A stretch of DNA of 64,000 bases from an uncultured bacterium. GTDB lineage: Bacteria > Bacteroidota > Rhodothermia > Rhodothermales > UBA10348. A program made the translations under genes and the position numbers. Location: the NCBI GenBank assembly GCA_943788505.1, contig CALSQR010000001.1, positions 372,001-436,000 of the forward strand, written 5' to 3'. Below are positions 53,743 through 63,191 of this stretch, in pieces. The notes under the pieces were generated by a model. The model searched no databases. It worked only from the letters and a program-made list of their open reading frames with translations, and was not told the origin of the DNA. The first letter of the stretch is position 1. Each line of letters begins with the position of its first letter.

Positions 53743-56241
53743 CTAGTGTTGTTGATTACTGATATCCAAGTCATAATACTGGAAGTCAGCATATCGCTCA
53801 ATGTGAGCGTCGTATAAGGTCGAAAACGGATTCCCGCTCTGTCCACCGGGGTAAATACCTCGTGCAAGCGGTGGTGATGTAGAAAAATCTACAACAACTC
53901 GCCAGGACGCTGTAAACGTCACTGGATTTGATCTAGCGGGCGAGAGCGTCTCTGGTGAACCCCCAAACGGAATGCCCTCGCGCCATAACGCGCGAAGTGG
54001 TTCTGCGCCTGTAATGTGTTTGATCTGAAGCTGCTGGATTTCGCCAAGTGGTACCTCGGCAAATCCCTCTTTTGCCCAATCTGCAGCCGTATCGTCCAAT
54101 GCTAAACGGAATACGTCGCTACCGTTTTCGCGCTCTGAAGTGGCAGGCCGATCGAACCAGACTGACTGGGGATCATCTCTAAGTAATTCCAAAATCCGGA
54201 TTTCCTTGGGGATTCTAGTACCCACGAAAACATCCTCGTCCCAGGTCATGTCTTCTAGATTATCTATGTAGGCATTGAACAGTCTGGCGACCGTACTCTC
54301 AACCGACATTGTCCCGTCAAATTGCAAGAAGCGTTCTCGGAGTCGTTCCGCGGCAGAAGAGAGATCCTTGAGGTCTTTCAGTGGCTCAATGAAGAGTTGG
54401 GCCTTGATCGCTTTCTGATCAGCTTGATAGCTTGCTATTTCAACTGGCGAATGCTCCTGTTTTGAGGAAAGCAACTCATTGATTCGAATAGATCGATATA
54501 TACTTCGCCAATCGCGCCCTAAGTAATGTGGGTACCCTTCTGAAGCTGGGCGTTGATTGGTAGAGGAAAGAAAGCCTCTTTCTGGATTAATAGAATGAGG
54601 TAGTTCATCAAACGGAACCCGCCCTATCCATTCTGTATCTGACGACGTACCGTCTAGAATACCATAGGCATCTCCTTGGCCTCGAATAGGCAAATAGCCC
54701 GTGCTACGGATGGCCACAATGGAATCGCGTCCGGCATACAGAATATTCTGCATCGGATAATCCCACTGTCGAATCGCTAGCTCAAACTCCTCATAATTAG
54801 TCGCCCTGTTCATATCCCAGATGGCAGACAACGAGGTACCAAATTCATGGCCGACCCATCGAGTGACATAATCACCGTCCACACTCCGGTTAATAGGGCC
54901 GAAATGTGTATATGACACGGCCAAAACTACCGGATCCCCTCCTTTGACAAAGATAGTGTCTGTTTCAACGGTGAGATCCCTCCACTGCCCGTCAAACAAG
55001 TATTGACGCCCTGATTCGTCCAACACGACTCGATAGGTGTCTAGCTGGTCTGCTCCGGTATTGGTAAAAGCCCAAGCTGTTGTTGGTGTAATACCCTCTA
55101 CAATGCCTGGAACAGCTGGAAAAGTGACACCATATACGTTGGACGAAGGCGTTATTAAGTGTGCCTCGTACCATATCGCAGGCAGCGTTAGGGATAAGTG
55201 CATGTCCCCAGCTAGAATCGGCATGCCAGTTGTTGATCTGGATCCAGAAACGGCCCAGTTATTAGATCCTTTTCCTTCAATGAATCCTTCTGCAGCCGGT
55301 GGAGCGATTAACCGATTAGCCGTGCGAACCAACTCACGTTGCAGTTTCGAGCCCTTCTGACTGGCGAAAAGCTGCGCTGGAGATTCGCTCGTGCCCGATT
55401 CCACGTCTAAGAGCGACGCGGGCGTTGAGGCTGTCCCTGGTATCTCTGCAATATCCGAACGTGAAGCCGGCGAAGGTGAAGCCGCCGATCCCGCAGCCTC
55501 TTCCGTCCAATGAGCTTCCGCCTCCGGTACAATCGTGCGCTCCCACGTGGAATAGCGCGGGAAAAGACGATCGTACTCTAAATCTCCTAACGACCGCATG
55601 AGTCGCTCGGCTTGAATGTCTGAAGCCGTCCGCCTGAAGCTCAGGTCGTAGGTCATATAGGCGTAAAGCGCCATCGTGAACTCCGGCGTGAGCTCTACCG
55701 GTGGTTTAGCACCAAGAAGTCGATACTCGAGCGGATACGAGCCCTCATCAAGTGAAGACAGCCAGGTATTTGCTCCCTTCATATACCATTCGATGACCTC
55801 CCAGTCTCTTGGAAGCTGGTCGGGCAATCTAGCTGTGTTTTCTCGAACTGCACGAACAATGCCGTTCTCCAGAAAATGCCGATCTATGGATGCCGCTGCC
55901 GGTCCAAGCAACTCTGACAACCTACCAGTAGTCACACGATGGATGAAGTCGAGTTCAAAAAGACGATCTCTCACAACAGCGTAACCAAGCGCTGCGACAG
56001 CATCCAACTCTGATTTTGCATAGATGTGCGGAACGCCGCGCTCATCAATTTCTATGTGAGCAGTTGCTGTCATCCCATCGACAAAGAAGTTTTCTGACTG
56101 ATGAGGTATAGCTGCACGCGCAGTAGCCCAAAGTCCGTTTACGGGATCAAGAAGCGGGCCCGGACGGAATTCGCCTGAAACGGGTTGATGTAATCCCCAT
56201 ACCAAGGCCGTCAGCAGAATGAGACGCCAGAGAATCTGCAT
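53743..56241 (-). CDS. Penicillin acylase family Ntn hydrolase, exported
   Basis: An 832-residue secreted precursor. A signal peptide (LILLTALVWGLHQPVSG) is followed by the alpha-chain domain (RDRLFELDFIHRVTTGRL). The self-cleavage site is GKGSNNWAVSG at about residue 325, so Ser becomes the N-terminal nucleophile of the beta chain. The later Asn and Arg segment is in FLSSTNQRP and the ending matches the family (GQSGNPFSTLYD). Members cleave N-acyl homoserine lactones or beta-lactam amides; either could apply, so quorum quenching is only a possibility. It starts three bases after the ParA stop, an unusual pairing. Confidence 0.92.
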   Translation of the reverse strand: MQILWRLILLTALVWGLHQPVSGEFRPGPLLDPVNGLWATARAAIPHQSENFFVDGMTATAHIEIDERGVPHIYAKSELDAVAALGYAVVRDRLFELDFIHRVTTGRLSELLGPAAASIDRHFLENGIVRAVRENTARLPDQLPRDWEVIEWYMKGANTWLSSLDEGSYPLEYRLLGAKPPVELTPEFTMALYAYMTYDLSFRRTASDIQAERLMRSLGDLEYDRLFPRYSTWERTIVPEAEAHWTEEAAGSAASPSPASRSDIAEIPGTASTPASLLDVESGTSESPAQLFASQKGSKLQRELVRTANRLIAPPAAEGFIEGKGSNNWAVSGSRSTTGMPILAGDMHLSLTLPAIWYEAHLITPSSNVYGVTFPAVPGIVEGITPTTAWAFTNTGADQLDTYRVVLDESGRQYLFDGQWRDLTVETDTIFVKGGDPVVLAVSYTHFGPINRSVDGDYVTRWVGHEFGTSLSAIWDMNRATNYEEFELAIRQWDYPMQNILYAGRDSIVAIRSTGYLPIRGQGDAYGILDGTSSDTEWIGRVPFDELPHSINPERGFLSSTNQRPASEGYPHYLGRDWRSIYRSIRINELLSSKQEHSPVEIASYQADQKAIKAQLFIEPLKDLKDLSSAAERLRERFLQFDGTMSVESTVARLFNAYIDNLEDMTWDEDVFVGTRIPKEIRILELLRDDPQSVWFDRPATSERENGSDVFRLALDDTAADWAKEGFAEVPLGEIQQLQIKHITGAEPLRALWREGIPFGGSPETLSPARSNPVTFTASWRVVVDFSTSPPLARGIYPGGQSGNPFSTLYDAHIERYADFQYYDLDISNQQH

Positions 56242-56244
56242 AAG

Positions 56245-57078
56245 TCAGGAATTGTTTTGATGTTCAGCAGGGCGGAAATACGATTCTCGGACGGGTTTCT
56301 CTTCTTGCACTTCAGATAATGCAGAGGATTTTACCATTCCCAGTATTTCGTCAGCCACATTTGCATAGTCAATGGCTCCACGAGCCGTTGAATCTGCATC
56401 ATATACCGTTGTGCCGTTGCGCGCCGACACGGATAGCGTGGTACACGTTCTAACAATACTTCGCATAACTCCCTCTTGGTACTTTTCCCGAAGATACTCG
56501 CGATAAGCGCGGTGATTCTTCTTTCGGCCGTCGACCATAGTAAAGAGGAATTTGGTGTTTTTTATCGCTGGATTGAGTTTGTCTCTCACCATCGACACCG
56601 TTTGCCAGGTTTGTTCTGCCCCAACAACTGGTTGATACTCGGGTGCAACGGGGATGAGAACCATGTCACTGGCCACTAGGGCATTTAGACTGTAAACGGT
56701 AACGGCCGCCGCCGTATCCAGCAGCACAGCATCATAGCCGTCAATTGAGCCTTTGAGATACTCCCTAGCCCACAAAACATCGGTAGGCTTGGTTAACTTC
56801 CTCATCGTCGTCGATAAAGCTGGCGAAGACGGAATCAGGTCGAATGCTGGCAATGATTGAATGATGGGAGGGGAAGCGGTATCCTGCTGGAACAGCTGTA
56901 AGGATGATTTGCCTGGGGGCGGTTCTCCCATTCCCATCATGCGGGTCAGGAAGCCCTGGGGATCCAGATCAATGACAAGGACACGCAATCCGCTCAATGA
57001 CAGCGCTGCCGATAGATTAATCGACGTGGTGGTTTTACCCGTACCGCCTTTGTGGTTGCAGACCGTAAGGATGATCAT
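56245..57078 (-). CDS. ParA family ATPase
   Basis: A 277-residue protein with the deviant Walker A CNHKGGTGKTTTSINL at the N-terminus, LRVLVIDLDPQGFL (Walker A') and DAVLLDTAAAVTVYSLNAL (Walker B). These are Soj/ParA marks. No ParB gene and no obvious parS site are next to it, so it may act on something other than chromosome partition. The C-terminal 30 residues are polar. It is 3 bases ahead of the penicillin acylase and divergent from lnt over only 35 bases. Confidence 0.9.
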   Translation of the reverse strand: MIILTVCNHKGGTGKTTTSINLSAALSLSGLRVLVIDLDPQGFLTRMMGMGEPPPGKSSLQLFQQDTASPPIIQSLPAFDLIPSSPALSTTMRKLTKPTDVLWAREYLKGSIDGYDAVLLDTAAAVTVYSLNALVASDMVLIPVAPEYQPVVGAEQTWQTVSMVRDKLNPAIKNTKFLFTMVDGRKKNHRAYREYLREKYQEGVMRSIVRTCTTLSVSARNGTTVYDADSTARGAIDYANVADEILGMVKSSALSEVQEEKPVRESYFRPAEHQNNS

Positions 57079-57113
57079 GTGTAATCCGTAGCAAGGAGAG
57101 GTGCCGCAAGTTA

Positions 57114-58622
57114 ATGAGGATAAGGGGAAAAGAAATATGGTGGGCTATTGTCGCCGGATGCCTGACGAGTTTGTCCTGGCCTCCAGTTGGATTGTGGCTT
57201 GCTCTGTTTCTGGGCCCAGCGGCCCATCTGGTATTGGTGTCTCAATCTGCCAATGCTTCGGACCGGCAACACCGCTTCATGTTGCATCTCGTTTTCCTGT
57301 TGTCAGCCTGGATACTTCCGTTTCATTGGGTCGCACTGCACCCCATCCCAATTACCGCTCTCACGTCCGTATTAGCTCTTCTCGCGTACGCTATGCTTTT
57401 CGCTGCGACACTCGCTGTTCTGCCAAGATGGCTCCAGCGAATTGGCGTAGGCGGCTCGTTACTCCCAATGATATTGGCCTGGTCCCTCTTCGACTGGCTC
57501 CTAGGCCAAACGCCCTTTGCTATGCCGTGGCTACGTCTCGGCATGGCTGCCGCTCCTTCTGATTGGTCACTCTTCTGGGTACGTGTCGTTGGGCCAATTG
57601 GATTGACTTTTCTTGCCTTATCCAGCGTCGGTGTGATCGAATCGATCAGACGAAAGACCCGATTCAAGTGGGTGTTTTTGGCCGTCTTTCTCGCCATGTC
57701 ACTCGGGCCTTCAGCACAATCAATATGGATATCTAGCAGTAGGTCGACTGACCTAACTATTAACGATGAGAACACACCAGATGAGCTTAAGCTTGTTTTG
57801 GTACAGCCCGGGTGGTCGCCTGAGGAATGGGCCAATATCGCAGATCCAACTCGTTTAGAGAGGCTTGAAAGTCTTTTAATCGACACGCCAAGGGATTCTG
57901 ATGCGTTACTGTTACCTGAAACATCCCTCCCTCCGCTAACCTCGGAAGAGGCACAGGCCGCAGTGAAGCATCTCTCCAACCGTGCTGGTTTACCGGTTAT
58001 TGCAGGAGCAATACTAATAGACAGTAATGCCCAAGCCTCGAATGCAGTAATTAGCTCCGAGTCGACCTATCTCAAACGCCATTTAGTACCCTTCGCTGAA
58101 TACGTACCATTTTCGTCCACAATTCCATTTTTCAGCGTTTTTTCTGTTCCCGCGGGCGGTGTGGCAGCCTATGTACCGGGCGATGCAATGGAACTCTTTC
58201 AAGTAGGAAATGCCACGGCTGGGGTTCTAATCTGTTTCGAAAGCCTGTTCCTGCGGGACGGACGAACGTATGCTCGAAACGGAGCCGATCTACTAATCGT
58301 TCAGACGCAAGACGGGTGGTGGAGGTCGGGAGCACCCCGTTCGCAGCATGTATCCTTCACCCAACTGCTTGCCGCAGCGTCAGGCCTGCCCGTGGCTCAG
58401 GTATCTGTAGACGGTACCTCTGCTTTAATTGATGCCCAAGGACATATCGTGCTAGAACACTCTGAGGGCGGTCCCGTGCTAGAGACTGGACGTCTACCCC
58501 TTTCGAACGTCGCTACACCATATCGCGCAATGGGCGACTGGATCTTTTGCCTTAGTTTTGTTGCTCTTGCAGGCTGGAGTATTGTCTCCAACTCCTCTCT
58601 TTTGAAGTCCTATAACGCCTGA
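57114..58622 (+). CDS. lnt: Apolipoprotein N-acyltransferase
   Basis: A 502-residue inner-membrane enzyme that adds the third acyl chain to lipoproteins. Six N-terminal membrane segments are followed by a nitrilase-like periplasmic domain with the triad Glu (LLPETSLPPL), Lys (YLKRHLVPFAEYVPF) and Cys (VLICFESLF), and one C-terminal segment (FCLSFVALAGWSI). The start ATG at 57114 is preceded by GGAGAGG, one of the few clear Shine-Dalgarno sites here. It suits the many lipoproteins in the window. Confidence 0.95.
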   Translation: MRIRGKEIWWAIVAGCLTSLSWPPVGLWLALFLGPAAHLVLVSQSANASDRQHRFMLHLVFLLSAWILPFHWVALHPIPITALTSVLALLAYAMLFAATLAVLPRWLQRIGVGGSLLPMILAWSLFDWLLGQTPFAMPWLRLGMAAAPSDWSLFWVRVVGPIGLTFLALSSVGVIESIRRKTRFKWVFLAVFLAMSLGPSAQSIWISSSRSTDLTINDENTPDELKLVLVQPGWSPEEWANIADPTRLERLESLLIDTPRDSDALLLPETSLPPLTSEEAQAAVKHLSNRAGLPVIAGAILIDSNAQASNAVISSESTYLKRHLVPFAEYVPFSSTIPFFSVFSVPAGGVAAYVPGDAMELFQVGNATAGVLICFESLFLRDGRTYARNGADLLIVQTQDGWWRSGAPRSQHVSFTQLLAAASGLPVAQVSVDGTSALIDAQGHIVLEHSEGGPVLETGRLPLSNVATPYRAMGDWIFCLSFVALAGWSIVSNSSLLKSYNA

Positions 58623-58709
58623 CAGACACAAATCGGATCTGCACGTCATCGGCTGACTCTCTGCAATTTGTCCACACCAACGCCTGTCCAAGAATTCTAC
58701 TCGATCCCT

Positions 58710-59303
58710 ATGATCCTATTGGCTCCACTTATTTTAGCATCTGCATCCCCTCGTAGAAAGTCGCTTTTAGCCGCCATGGGATTCGATTTTACATGTTTGC
58801 CAGCTCATTTGAATGAAGACCCCTTTCCTAATGAGTCCCCGACTGACATGGCCTGCCGACTTGCGGTGGAAAAAGCGTCAACCATTGCCAAGAACAATGA
58901 AACAGCGCTCGTTCTTGGATCCGATACGACAGTTGTGCTCGATGGTAAGATGCTTGGAAAACCTGCAACAGAAGCTGAAGCTATCACGATGCTTAGACTG
59001 CTGAGCGGTCGTACGCATGAGGTAATCACATCTGTCGCATTGGTTCATAATGCCTCGTCCCGATGTGTGGTCGAGCCCTCGTCAACCAGCGTTAAGTTTG
59101 ACACACTAGATGATGCACGCATTAAAGAATACGTAGCGTCGGGTTCTCCAATGGACAAGGCAGGTTCGTACGGCATCCAAGATGACCAAGGTGCGTTTTT
59201 CGTTCGGGAGATACACGGAGACTACTATACTGTCGTAGGCCTACCCCTGAATCTTCTACACCGCATGCTTACTGGCTCTTTCAAGGATCTGATTGGCAAG
59301 TGA
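58710..59303 (+). CDS. maf: Maf-like nucleoside triphosphate pyrophosphatase
   Basis: The start is ATG 58710 (MILLAPLILASASPRRKSLL), preferred to an in-frame TTG at 58668; 197 residues. The Maf marks are LASASPRRKSLL, the catalytic acidic residues in LVLGSDTTVVLDG, and DKAGSYGIQDDQGAFFV. It probably hydrolyses non-canonical or modified nucleotides such as dTTP/UTP derivatives. It starts 87 bases after the lnt stop on the same strand and 31 bases before the amidotransferase gene. Confidence 0.93.
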   Translation: MILLAPLILASASPRRKSLLAAMGFDFTCLPAHLNEDPFPNESPTDMACRLAVEKASTIAKNNETALVLGSDTTVVLDGKMLGKPATEAEAITMLRLLSGRTHEVITSVALVHNASSRCVVEPSSTSVKFDTLDDARIKEYVASGSPMDKAGSYGIQDDQGAFFVREIHGDYYTVVGLPLNLLHRMLTGSFKDLIGK

Positions 59304-59334
59304 TCCGTTTTCCGACCCACTCAATCCAGGAACC

Positions 59335-60081
59335 ATGGCATCTGAAACAGGCAAAATAAGTGTACTGCTATTGCAGGCACGTAATACCGTTGATATTGAA
59401 GCGCAGGAGCAGGAATGCTTTCAAGAAAGGTGCAGACTGGACGCAGATCAGATTACTTCTGTCAACCTAGCTCGACTGGACACCCTTCCGGATGACTCGA
59501 TTCTCGACGGGTTCGATGCGTTCTTCATTGGAGGTGCTGGAGAGTATTCCGCAACGAAAGACTATCCATGGATGCCATTTGCACTGGACTTGGTGCGGCG
59601 GGCTCATGACCTCTCACTCCCCACTTTTGGAAGTTGTTGGGGACACCAACTGATCGCACGCGGTCTAGGTGGCCGCGTTGAACATGATCCTGATAAAGCA
59701 GAATTGGGATGTCACCACGTCTATTTGACAGTGGCCGGACAAGTGGACGAGCTCTTTCGCAACTTTCCACTTTCCTTTTTGGTGAACATGGGACATCACG
59801 ACCGAGTGACCAAACTCCCTAAGAATGGCTTGGAGCTAGTCAACAATCAGAGTCAGCCGAACGAGGCCTTCCGAATCATCGGAAAGCCAATGTATGGAAC
59901 GCAATTCCACTCCGAACTCGATCATCGTCGAGAGGAGGAACGCCTCCACAAGTACCGTTCTTACTATGAGAATGAGATGGGAAGTGACGACGTGTTCCAG
60001 AAAATCATCGATTCGCTAAGAGAGACTACAGAGGTAGATCACCTGATGTATGATTTTCTGTGTCGATTCGTCAGCAAATAG
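59335..60081 (+). CDS. Class I glutamine amidotransferase-like protein
   Basis: The start is ATG 59335 (MASETGKISVLLLQAR), giving 248 residues; it is preceded by CCAGGA. The nucleophile elbow is GSCWGHQLIARGLGG (Cys), and the His-Glu pair is in GTQFHSELDHR. It is a stand-alone GMP-synthase-type amidotransferase domain, without a synthetase partner here. It might act as a gamma-glutamyl hydrolase-like or peptide hydrolase. It is in the same run as lnt and maf. Confidence 0.9.
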   Translation: MASETGKISVLLLQARNTVDIEAQEQECFQERCRLDADQITSVNLARLDTLPDDSILDGFDAFFIGGAGEYSATKDYPWMPFALDLVRRAHDLSLPTFGSCWGHQLIARGLGGRVEHDPDKAELGCHHVYLTVAGQVDELFRNFPLSFLVNMGHHDRVTKLPKNGLELVNNQSQPNEAFRIIGKPMYGTQFHSELDHRREEERLHKYRSYYENEMGSDDVFQKIIDSLRETTEVDHLMYDFLCRFVSK

Positions 60082-60106
60082 CGATAAACCTATTTGCTCT
60101 TGTACG

Positions 60107-61108
60107 TTATCGGCTGAATCCTGGGTGCAACATGACGTCAACCAGCGGTCTACGCTGAGTGATAACTTTCCGGCCGGGACGTCCGAATCGGACCAGTAGT
60201 ACGTGGATCCCATTGCACGATGTCAAACGAGAAACAACGTCCGCAAGATGCTTGGCCTCACTTGGGATATTAATCATGGCTGCGTTCACTCCGAACCGGG
60301 ATGCTTCAATCAGAGCTTGCATAAGAGTCATTCCCGCGGATAGCCATGCTAGAGGAGTATTTGAGACAACGCACAATGCAGACAGGCGTGTCGTATCCGT
60401 TCCTGCATCTTGGTCACTCCAGCACACAGTAATCGGTGTACTCATTCCTGGCTTTTCCGGAATGCCATCCCTACTCCGTGATCTAATTGGATGCGTCCAA
60501 GACTCGCTTTCGCGACGGAAATGAATATCCTGCTCCATGTCTTCTTCCATTGAGCACGTCTGCTGCAATATCAAGCGTTCTGCCTCTTCGTCATGAATCG
60601 CGCAAAGAGTGTCGGCTGAATTATCTCTATCGCTATCGAATGAATCCAGAAACGCTTTGGGAAGCGGCAAATTCATGAATCCGCGACGAATCGTACTCCT
60701 TGAAACGATCGCTCGAGCTAGTTCGGTATCTACGTCTGCTTTGTCTGCTTCTCCCCGAACCGTAATTCGTGCAAGTAGATCAGGGTTTGAAAAATCAGGC
60801 ATAAGCGTTGTTGTCCACTTAAAGCCAAAAACAGAAAGAGCCGATTCCATAAGTGCGATACAAGACCCACAACTAATGGTCAAGCAGCGATCTTCCGGGT
60901 CCAATACTGGCAGAGCACGGCTACGATCCGCGTGGATTTCAACCGTGTGGTTCAGCACTCTAAACAACCACGGTTGTGTATTGTGTGTTGACGGCGCCAA
61001 CACGGCATAGTTTACAAGGAATTTCAACCGTGATTCTATGGTGGCATCATCCGGATAGTCCTGGAACCGTACCTCTCTCGGGTTGTCAAGTCCCCGCTTC
61101 TTGATCAT
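60107..61108 (-). CDS. Acg family FMN-binding (nitroreductase-fold) protein
   Basis: The start is taken as ATG 61108 (MIKKRGLDNPREVRF), the open frame continuing to 61156; about 333 residues. The start of the domain is FLVNYAVLAPSTHNTQPW, the FMN-binding arginine/serine region of the Acg and nitroreductase families, and LFRVLNHTVEIHADRSRALPVLDPEDR follows. The C-terminal half has WLSAGMTLMQALIEASRFGVNAAM. In some bacteria Acg proteins hold FMN under starvation or hypoxia. No FMN gene lies beside it. It is convergent with the amidotransferase gene, 25 bases apart. Confidence 0.87.
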   Translation of the reverse strand: MIKKRGLDNPREVRFQDYPDDATIESRLKFLVNYAVLAPSTHNTQPWLFRVLNHTVEIHADRSRALPVLDPEDRCLTISCGSCIALMESALSVFGFKWTTTLMPDFSNPDLLARITVRGEADKADVDTELARAIVSRSTIRRGFMNLPLPKAFLDSFDSDRDNSADTLCAIHDEEAERLILQQTCSMEEDMEQDIHFRRESESWTHPIRSRSRDGIPEKPGMSTPITVCWSDQDAGTDTTRLSALCVVSNTPLAWLSAGMTLMQALIEASRFGVNAAMINIPSEAKHLADVVSRLTSCNGIHVLLVRFGRPGRKVITQRRPLVDVMLHPGFSR

Positions 61109-61315
61109 GTCTGTTTTGTGATGAATCACAGTGAGTGTCTTTTTCTTGTTTCCCATGCAAAAAACGCGATTCTATCGTCCTTCCATTGACAGCGACCCGT
61201 ATGAAGTACTTGTAGGGGATTCCCGCATCTTCATTTTTGACCAGTTTAAACTGAGTGTGCTGCTTCGGAAAGGGCTCGGGTATTTCGAGTACTGTTTTGC
61301 ATAGTGATTCGTCAA

Positions 61316-61380
61316 TTGTCTTCTCGCAAACCCAGTTGTCTTCTCTCAGACTTGACAGTCCTCTCTTAGACTCAGCTGTC
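61316..61380. repeat. Three imperfect 20-bp tandem repeats
   Basis: Three units of 20 bases follow one another: TTGTCTTCTCGCAAACCCAG, TTGTCTTCTCTCAGACTTGA and CAGTCCTCTCTTAGACTCAG, followed by a partial CTGTC. They lie about 210 bases upstream of the Acg-like start on the minus strand. The spacing near two turns of DNA would suit repeated protein binding, but that is inference. Confidence 0.45.
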
Positions 61381-61403
61381 AATACATCAGGGAGAAAACA
61401 AGT

Positions 61404-61430
61404 CGGCGCGGGGCCAAAGGCCCCGCGCCG
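61404..61430 (-). terminator. Intrinsic terminator downstream of the TonB gene
   Basis: A 12-bp perfect GC stem (CGGCGCGGGGCC with its complement, loop TTT on the minus strand) lies about 86 bases past the TonB stop. On the minus strand it is followed by GACTTGTTTTC, a modest T-rich run. Confidence 0.75.
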
Positions 61431-61515
61431 TGTTGATCCGTCCGCACCGCGGTCCAGCATTGACGGCAGCATCCATCGGGCGGGTCAAATTGAATGCTTC
61501 TGACTTCTTACTGCC

Positions 61516-62364
61516 TCATCTGGAGTTAGCGGCATCTTTCAGCCTAAATCGGATGGGAATGGCTAATCGTACAGGCACCGCTTTTCCACGTTGGCGGCCC
61601 GGTTCAAATCGTAGTTTCATAACAGCATTCGAGGCTGCAATGTCCAAAACCTCGCCAGCTGATCGCGCTACAAATGGATCTGTTGGTACACCTTCTGCTC
61701 CTACAACAATCTGGATTACAACCATACCTTCAATACCTGCTTGACGTGCGATGTCCGGGTAATCCAGAAATTCGTACACCTTGCGGTTTCCTCCGATTAC
61801 TTGGGGCATTTGCTCAACAACCACGAATACTTCTACCTCGTCATCTGCCTGATCGTCTACGGGCACCGGAGGTGGCGGCGGAATGTCAAGCATTTCCGCA
61901 TTTAGATCTAATGTAACGTCAAGGTCAAGGATGTCGTCATCCAAAACCACGTCATTAGGAACCTCCACTGGAACGGGTGGGCGTGGTGGTGGTGGTGCTT
62001 TTATTTCTTGCTTTGTCTGCTCGATTTCCTCCATTTGCACCACCTCTTGCCGAGCCAACGTGAAATCACCATCGTCATTAGACGGCCGGTAATCTGCACG
62101 GAAAAGCAAGCTGACACCAGTCAGGGCAACGACAAACCCAACCATAAGGGTGGCACGGTAGGCAGTCTTAACGTCTTTGCCCTTTGCCTTATTCGGTCGT
62201 CTTGGGTTTTCGAGTAGAATGGGTAGAATTCCTTTTGAACCATGCAATAGCGCCGGGGATAACCCTTTTTTGGTGCTTTTCGGCGATGGTTTGCCAATTG
62301 GAGCCCGTTGATCACTCGTTGATTCTTTTGGGCGATGGAATTCTGGATGCTGGAAAGTCTTCAT
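61516..62364 (-). CDS. TonB family energy transducer
   Basis: A 282-residue protein with an unusually long cytoplasmic N-terminal part (residues 1-70, Lys/Pro-rich), one membrane segment at 71-88 (ATLMVGFVVALTGVSLLF), and a proline-rich periplasmic linker (PPPPRPPVPVEVPND, IPPPPPVPVDDQADD). The TonB C-terminal domain follows: YPDIARQAGIEGMVVIQIVV and MKLRFEPGRQRGKAVPVRLAIPIRFRL. It links the proton gradient to outer-membrane receptors. No ExbB or ExbD gene is adjacent. A terminator lies downstream. Confidence 0.92.
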   Translation of the reverse strand: MKTFQHPEFHRPKESTSDQRAPIGKPSPKSTKKGLSPALLHGSKGILPILLENPRRPNKAKGKDVKTAYRATLMVGFVVALTGVSLLFRADYRPSNDDGDFTLARQEVVQMEEIEQTKQEIKAPPPPRPPVPVEVPNDVVLDDDILDLDVTLDLNAEMLDIPPPPPVPVDDQADDEVEVFVVVEQMPQVIGGNRKVYEFLDYPDIARQAGIEGMVVIQIVVGAEGVPTDPFVARSAGEVLDIAASNAVMKLRFEPGRQRGKAVPVRLAIPIRFRLKDAANSR

Positions 62365-62540
62365 GATGTCCTCGCAGGATGCATGCGAAAAACGTTGCTG
62401 GAACCATGAAAAGTGTACAACACTCCAGCCTACCAGTCATCGGGCTATTGTCCGATGCGATGTAGTCCAAGAGAATCCTGATAAGAAGGAAAGCTGGAGG
62501 CCTCAATTGTAGGGGGTTTCCTTACAGCCCCGATGCAGAC

Positions 62541-63191
62541 TTAGTCTGCTTTTTCGCCTTCCACCCACTGAACAGCATGCTGCATCAATTCTGCAGCATT
62601 GTTCAAATTGAGCTTAGTTTTGATCCTAGCCCGGTAGCTTTCGACGGTTTTAACGGAGAGGTGGAGGCGCTCTGCAATATCGCGCGTTCCAAACCCTTTG
62701 CCCGTTAACTCAAATACTTCCAACTCGCGATCACTTAATACATCAAGTGGCGATTGAGAAAGCATTTCGTGGCCTGACGCGATACCCATGAGCAGCCGCT
62801 CATTAATATTGTCTGATACGTAAATACCGTTATTCATGACCCTTCGAACCGCTTTGACCATGACGTCAGCTGCCTCAAGTTTCATGATGTACCCTTTGGC
62901 CCCTGCCCTTATAGCGCGTTCTGCATAAAGTGCTTCATCGTGCCGGCTGACCACAAGGGTCTTCATGTTTGGGCGAATTGCGTGGATCTGCTTGATCAGT
63001 TCAAGACCGCTCATTCCTGGTAGGGAAATATCCACCACAACCAAATCAGGGTTTTCGGTTTCGACGATGCCGATTGCGTCCTCCGCATTAGATGCCTGAG
63101 CACAAACCGTGAAATCTGATTCGCTTTCTAGCGACATGACCAGCCCCTTACGCATCAGAGGGTGATCATCTACTACAACAATACGAGTCAT
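62541..63191 (-). CDS. LuxR/NarL-type response regulator
   Basis: A 216-residue regulator. The receiver has VVDDHPLMRKG, the phosphorylation Asp54 in LVVVDISLPGMSGLEL and the Lys in AKGYIMKLEAADV. The C-terminal DNA-binding helix-turn-helix is LTGKGFGTRDIAERLHLSVKTVESYRARIKTKL. The start lies within the kinase ending: the kinase stop and this ATG overlap by four bases (63188-63191), so both come from one mRNA. It acts with the amber-interrupted kinase upstream. Confidence 0.95.
   Translation of the reverse strand: MTRIVVVDDHPLMRKGLVMSLESESDFTVCAQASNAEDAIGIVETENPDLVVVDISLPGMSGLELIKQIHAIRPNMKTLVVSRHDEALYAERAIRAGAKGYIMKLEAADVMVKAVRRVMNNGIYVSDNINERLLMGIASGHEMLSQSPLDVLSDRELEVFELTGKGFGTRDIAERLHLSVKTVESYRARIKTKLNLNNAAELMQHAVQWVEGEKAD

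Larger units (their letters stand above)
61157..61515. other. Intergenic stretch between TonB and Acg-like genes
   Basis: This 359-base gap holds a TonB terminator (61404-61430), a tandem set of imperfect 20-bp repeats (61316-61380), and a minus-strand open frame from TTG 61382 to a TGA at 61086 that would overlap the Acg gene start. The frame (98 codons, including PKQHTQFKLVKNEDAGIPYK) is not recognised and may be chance or a lost gene. The remaining sequence shows nothing clear. Confidence 0.35.

Noticed and set aside
61086-61472. Minus-strand frame of 128 codons across the TonB terminator
   Set aside because: Its first third is encoded by the terminator hairpin and the end overlaps the Acg-like gene; only the middle looks protein-like.
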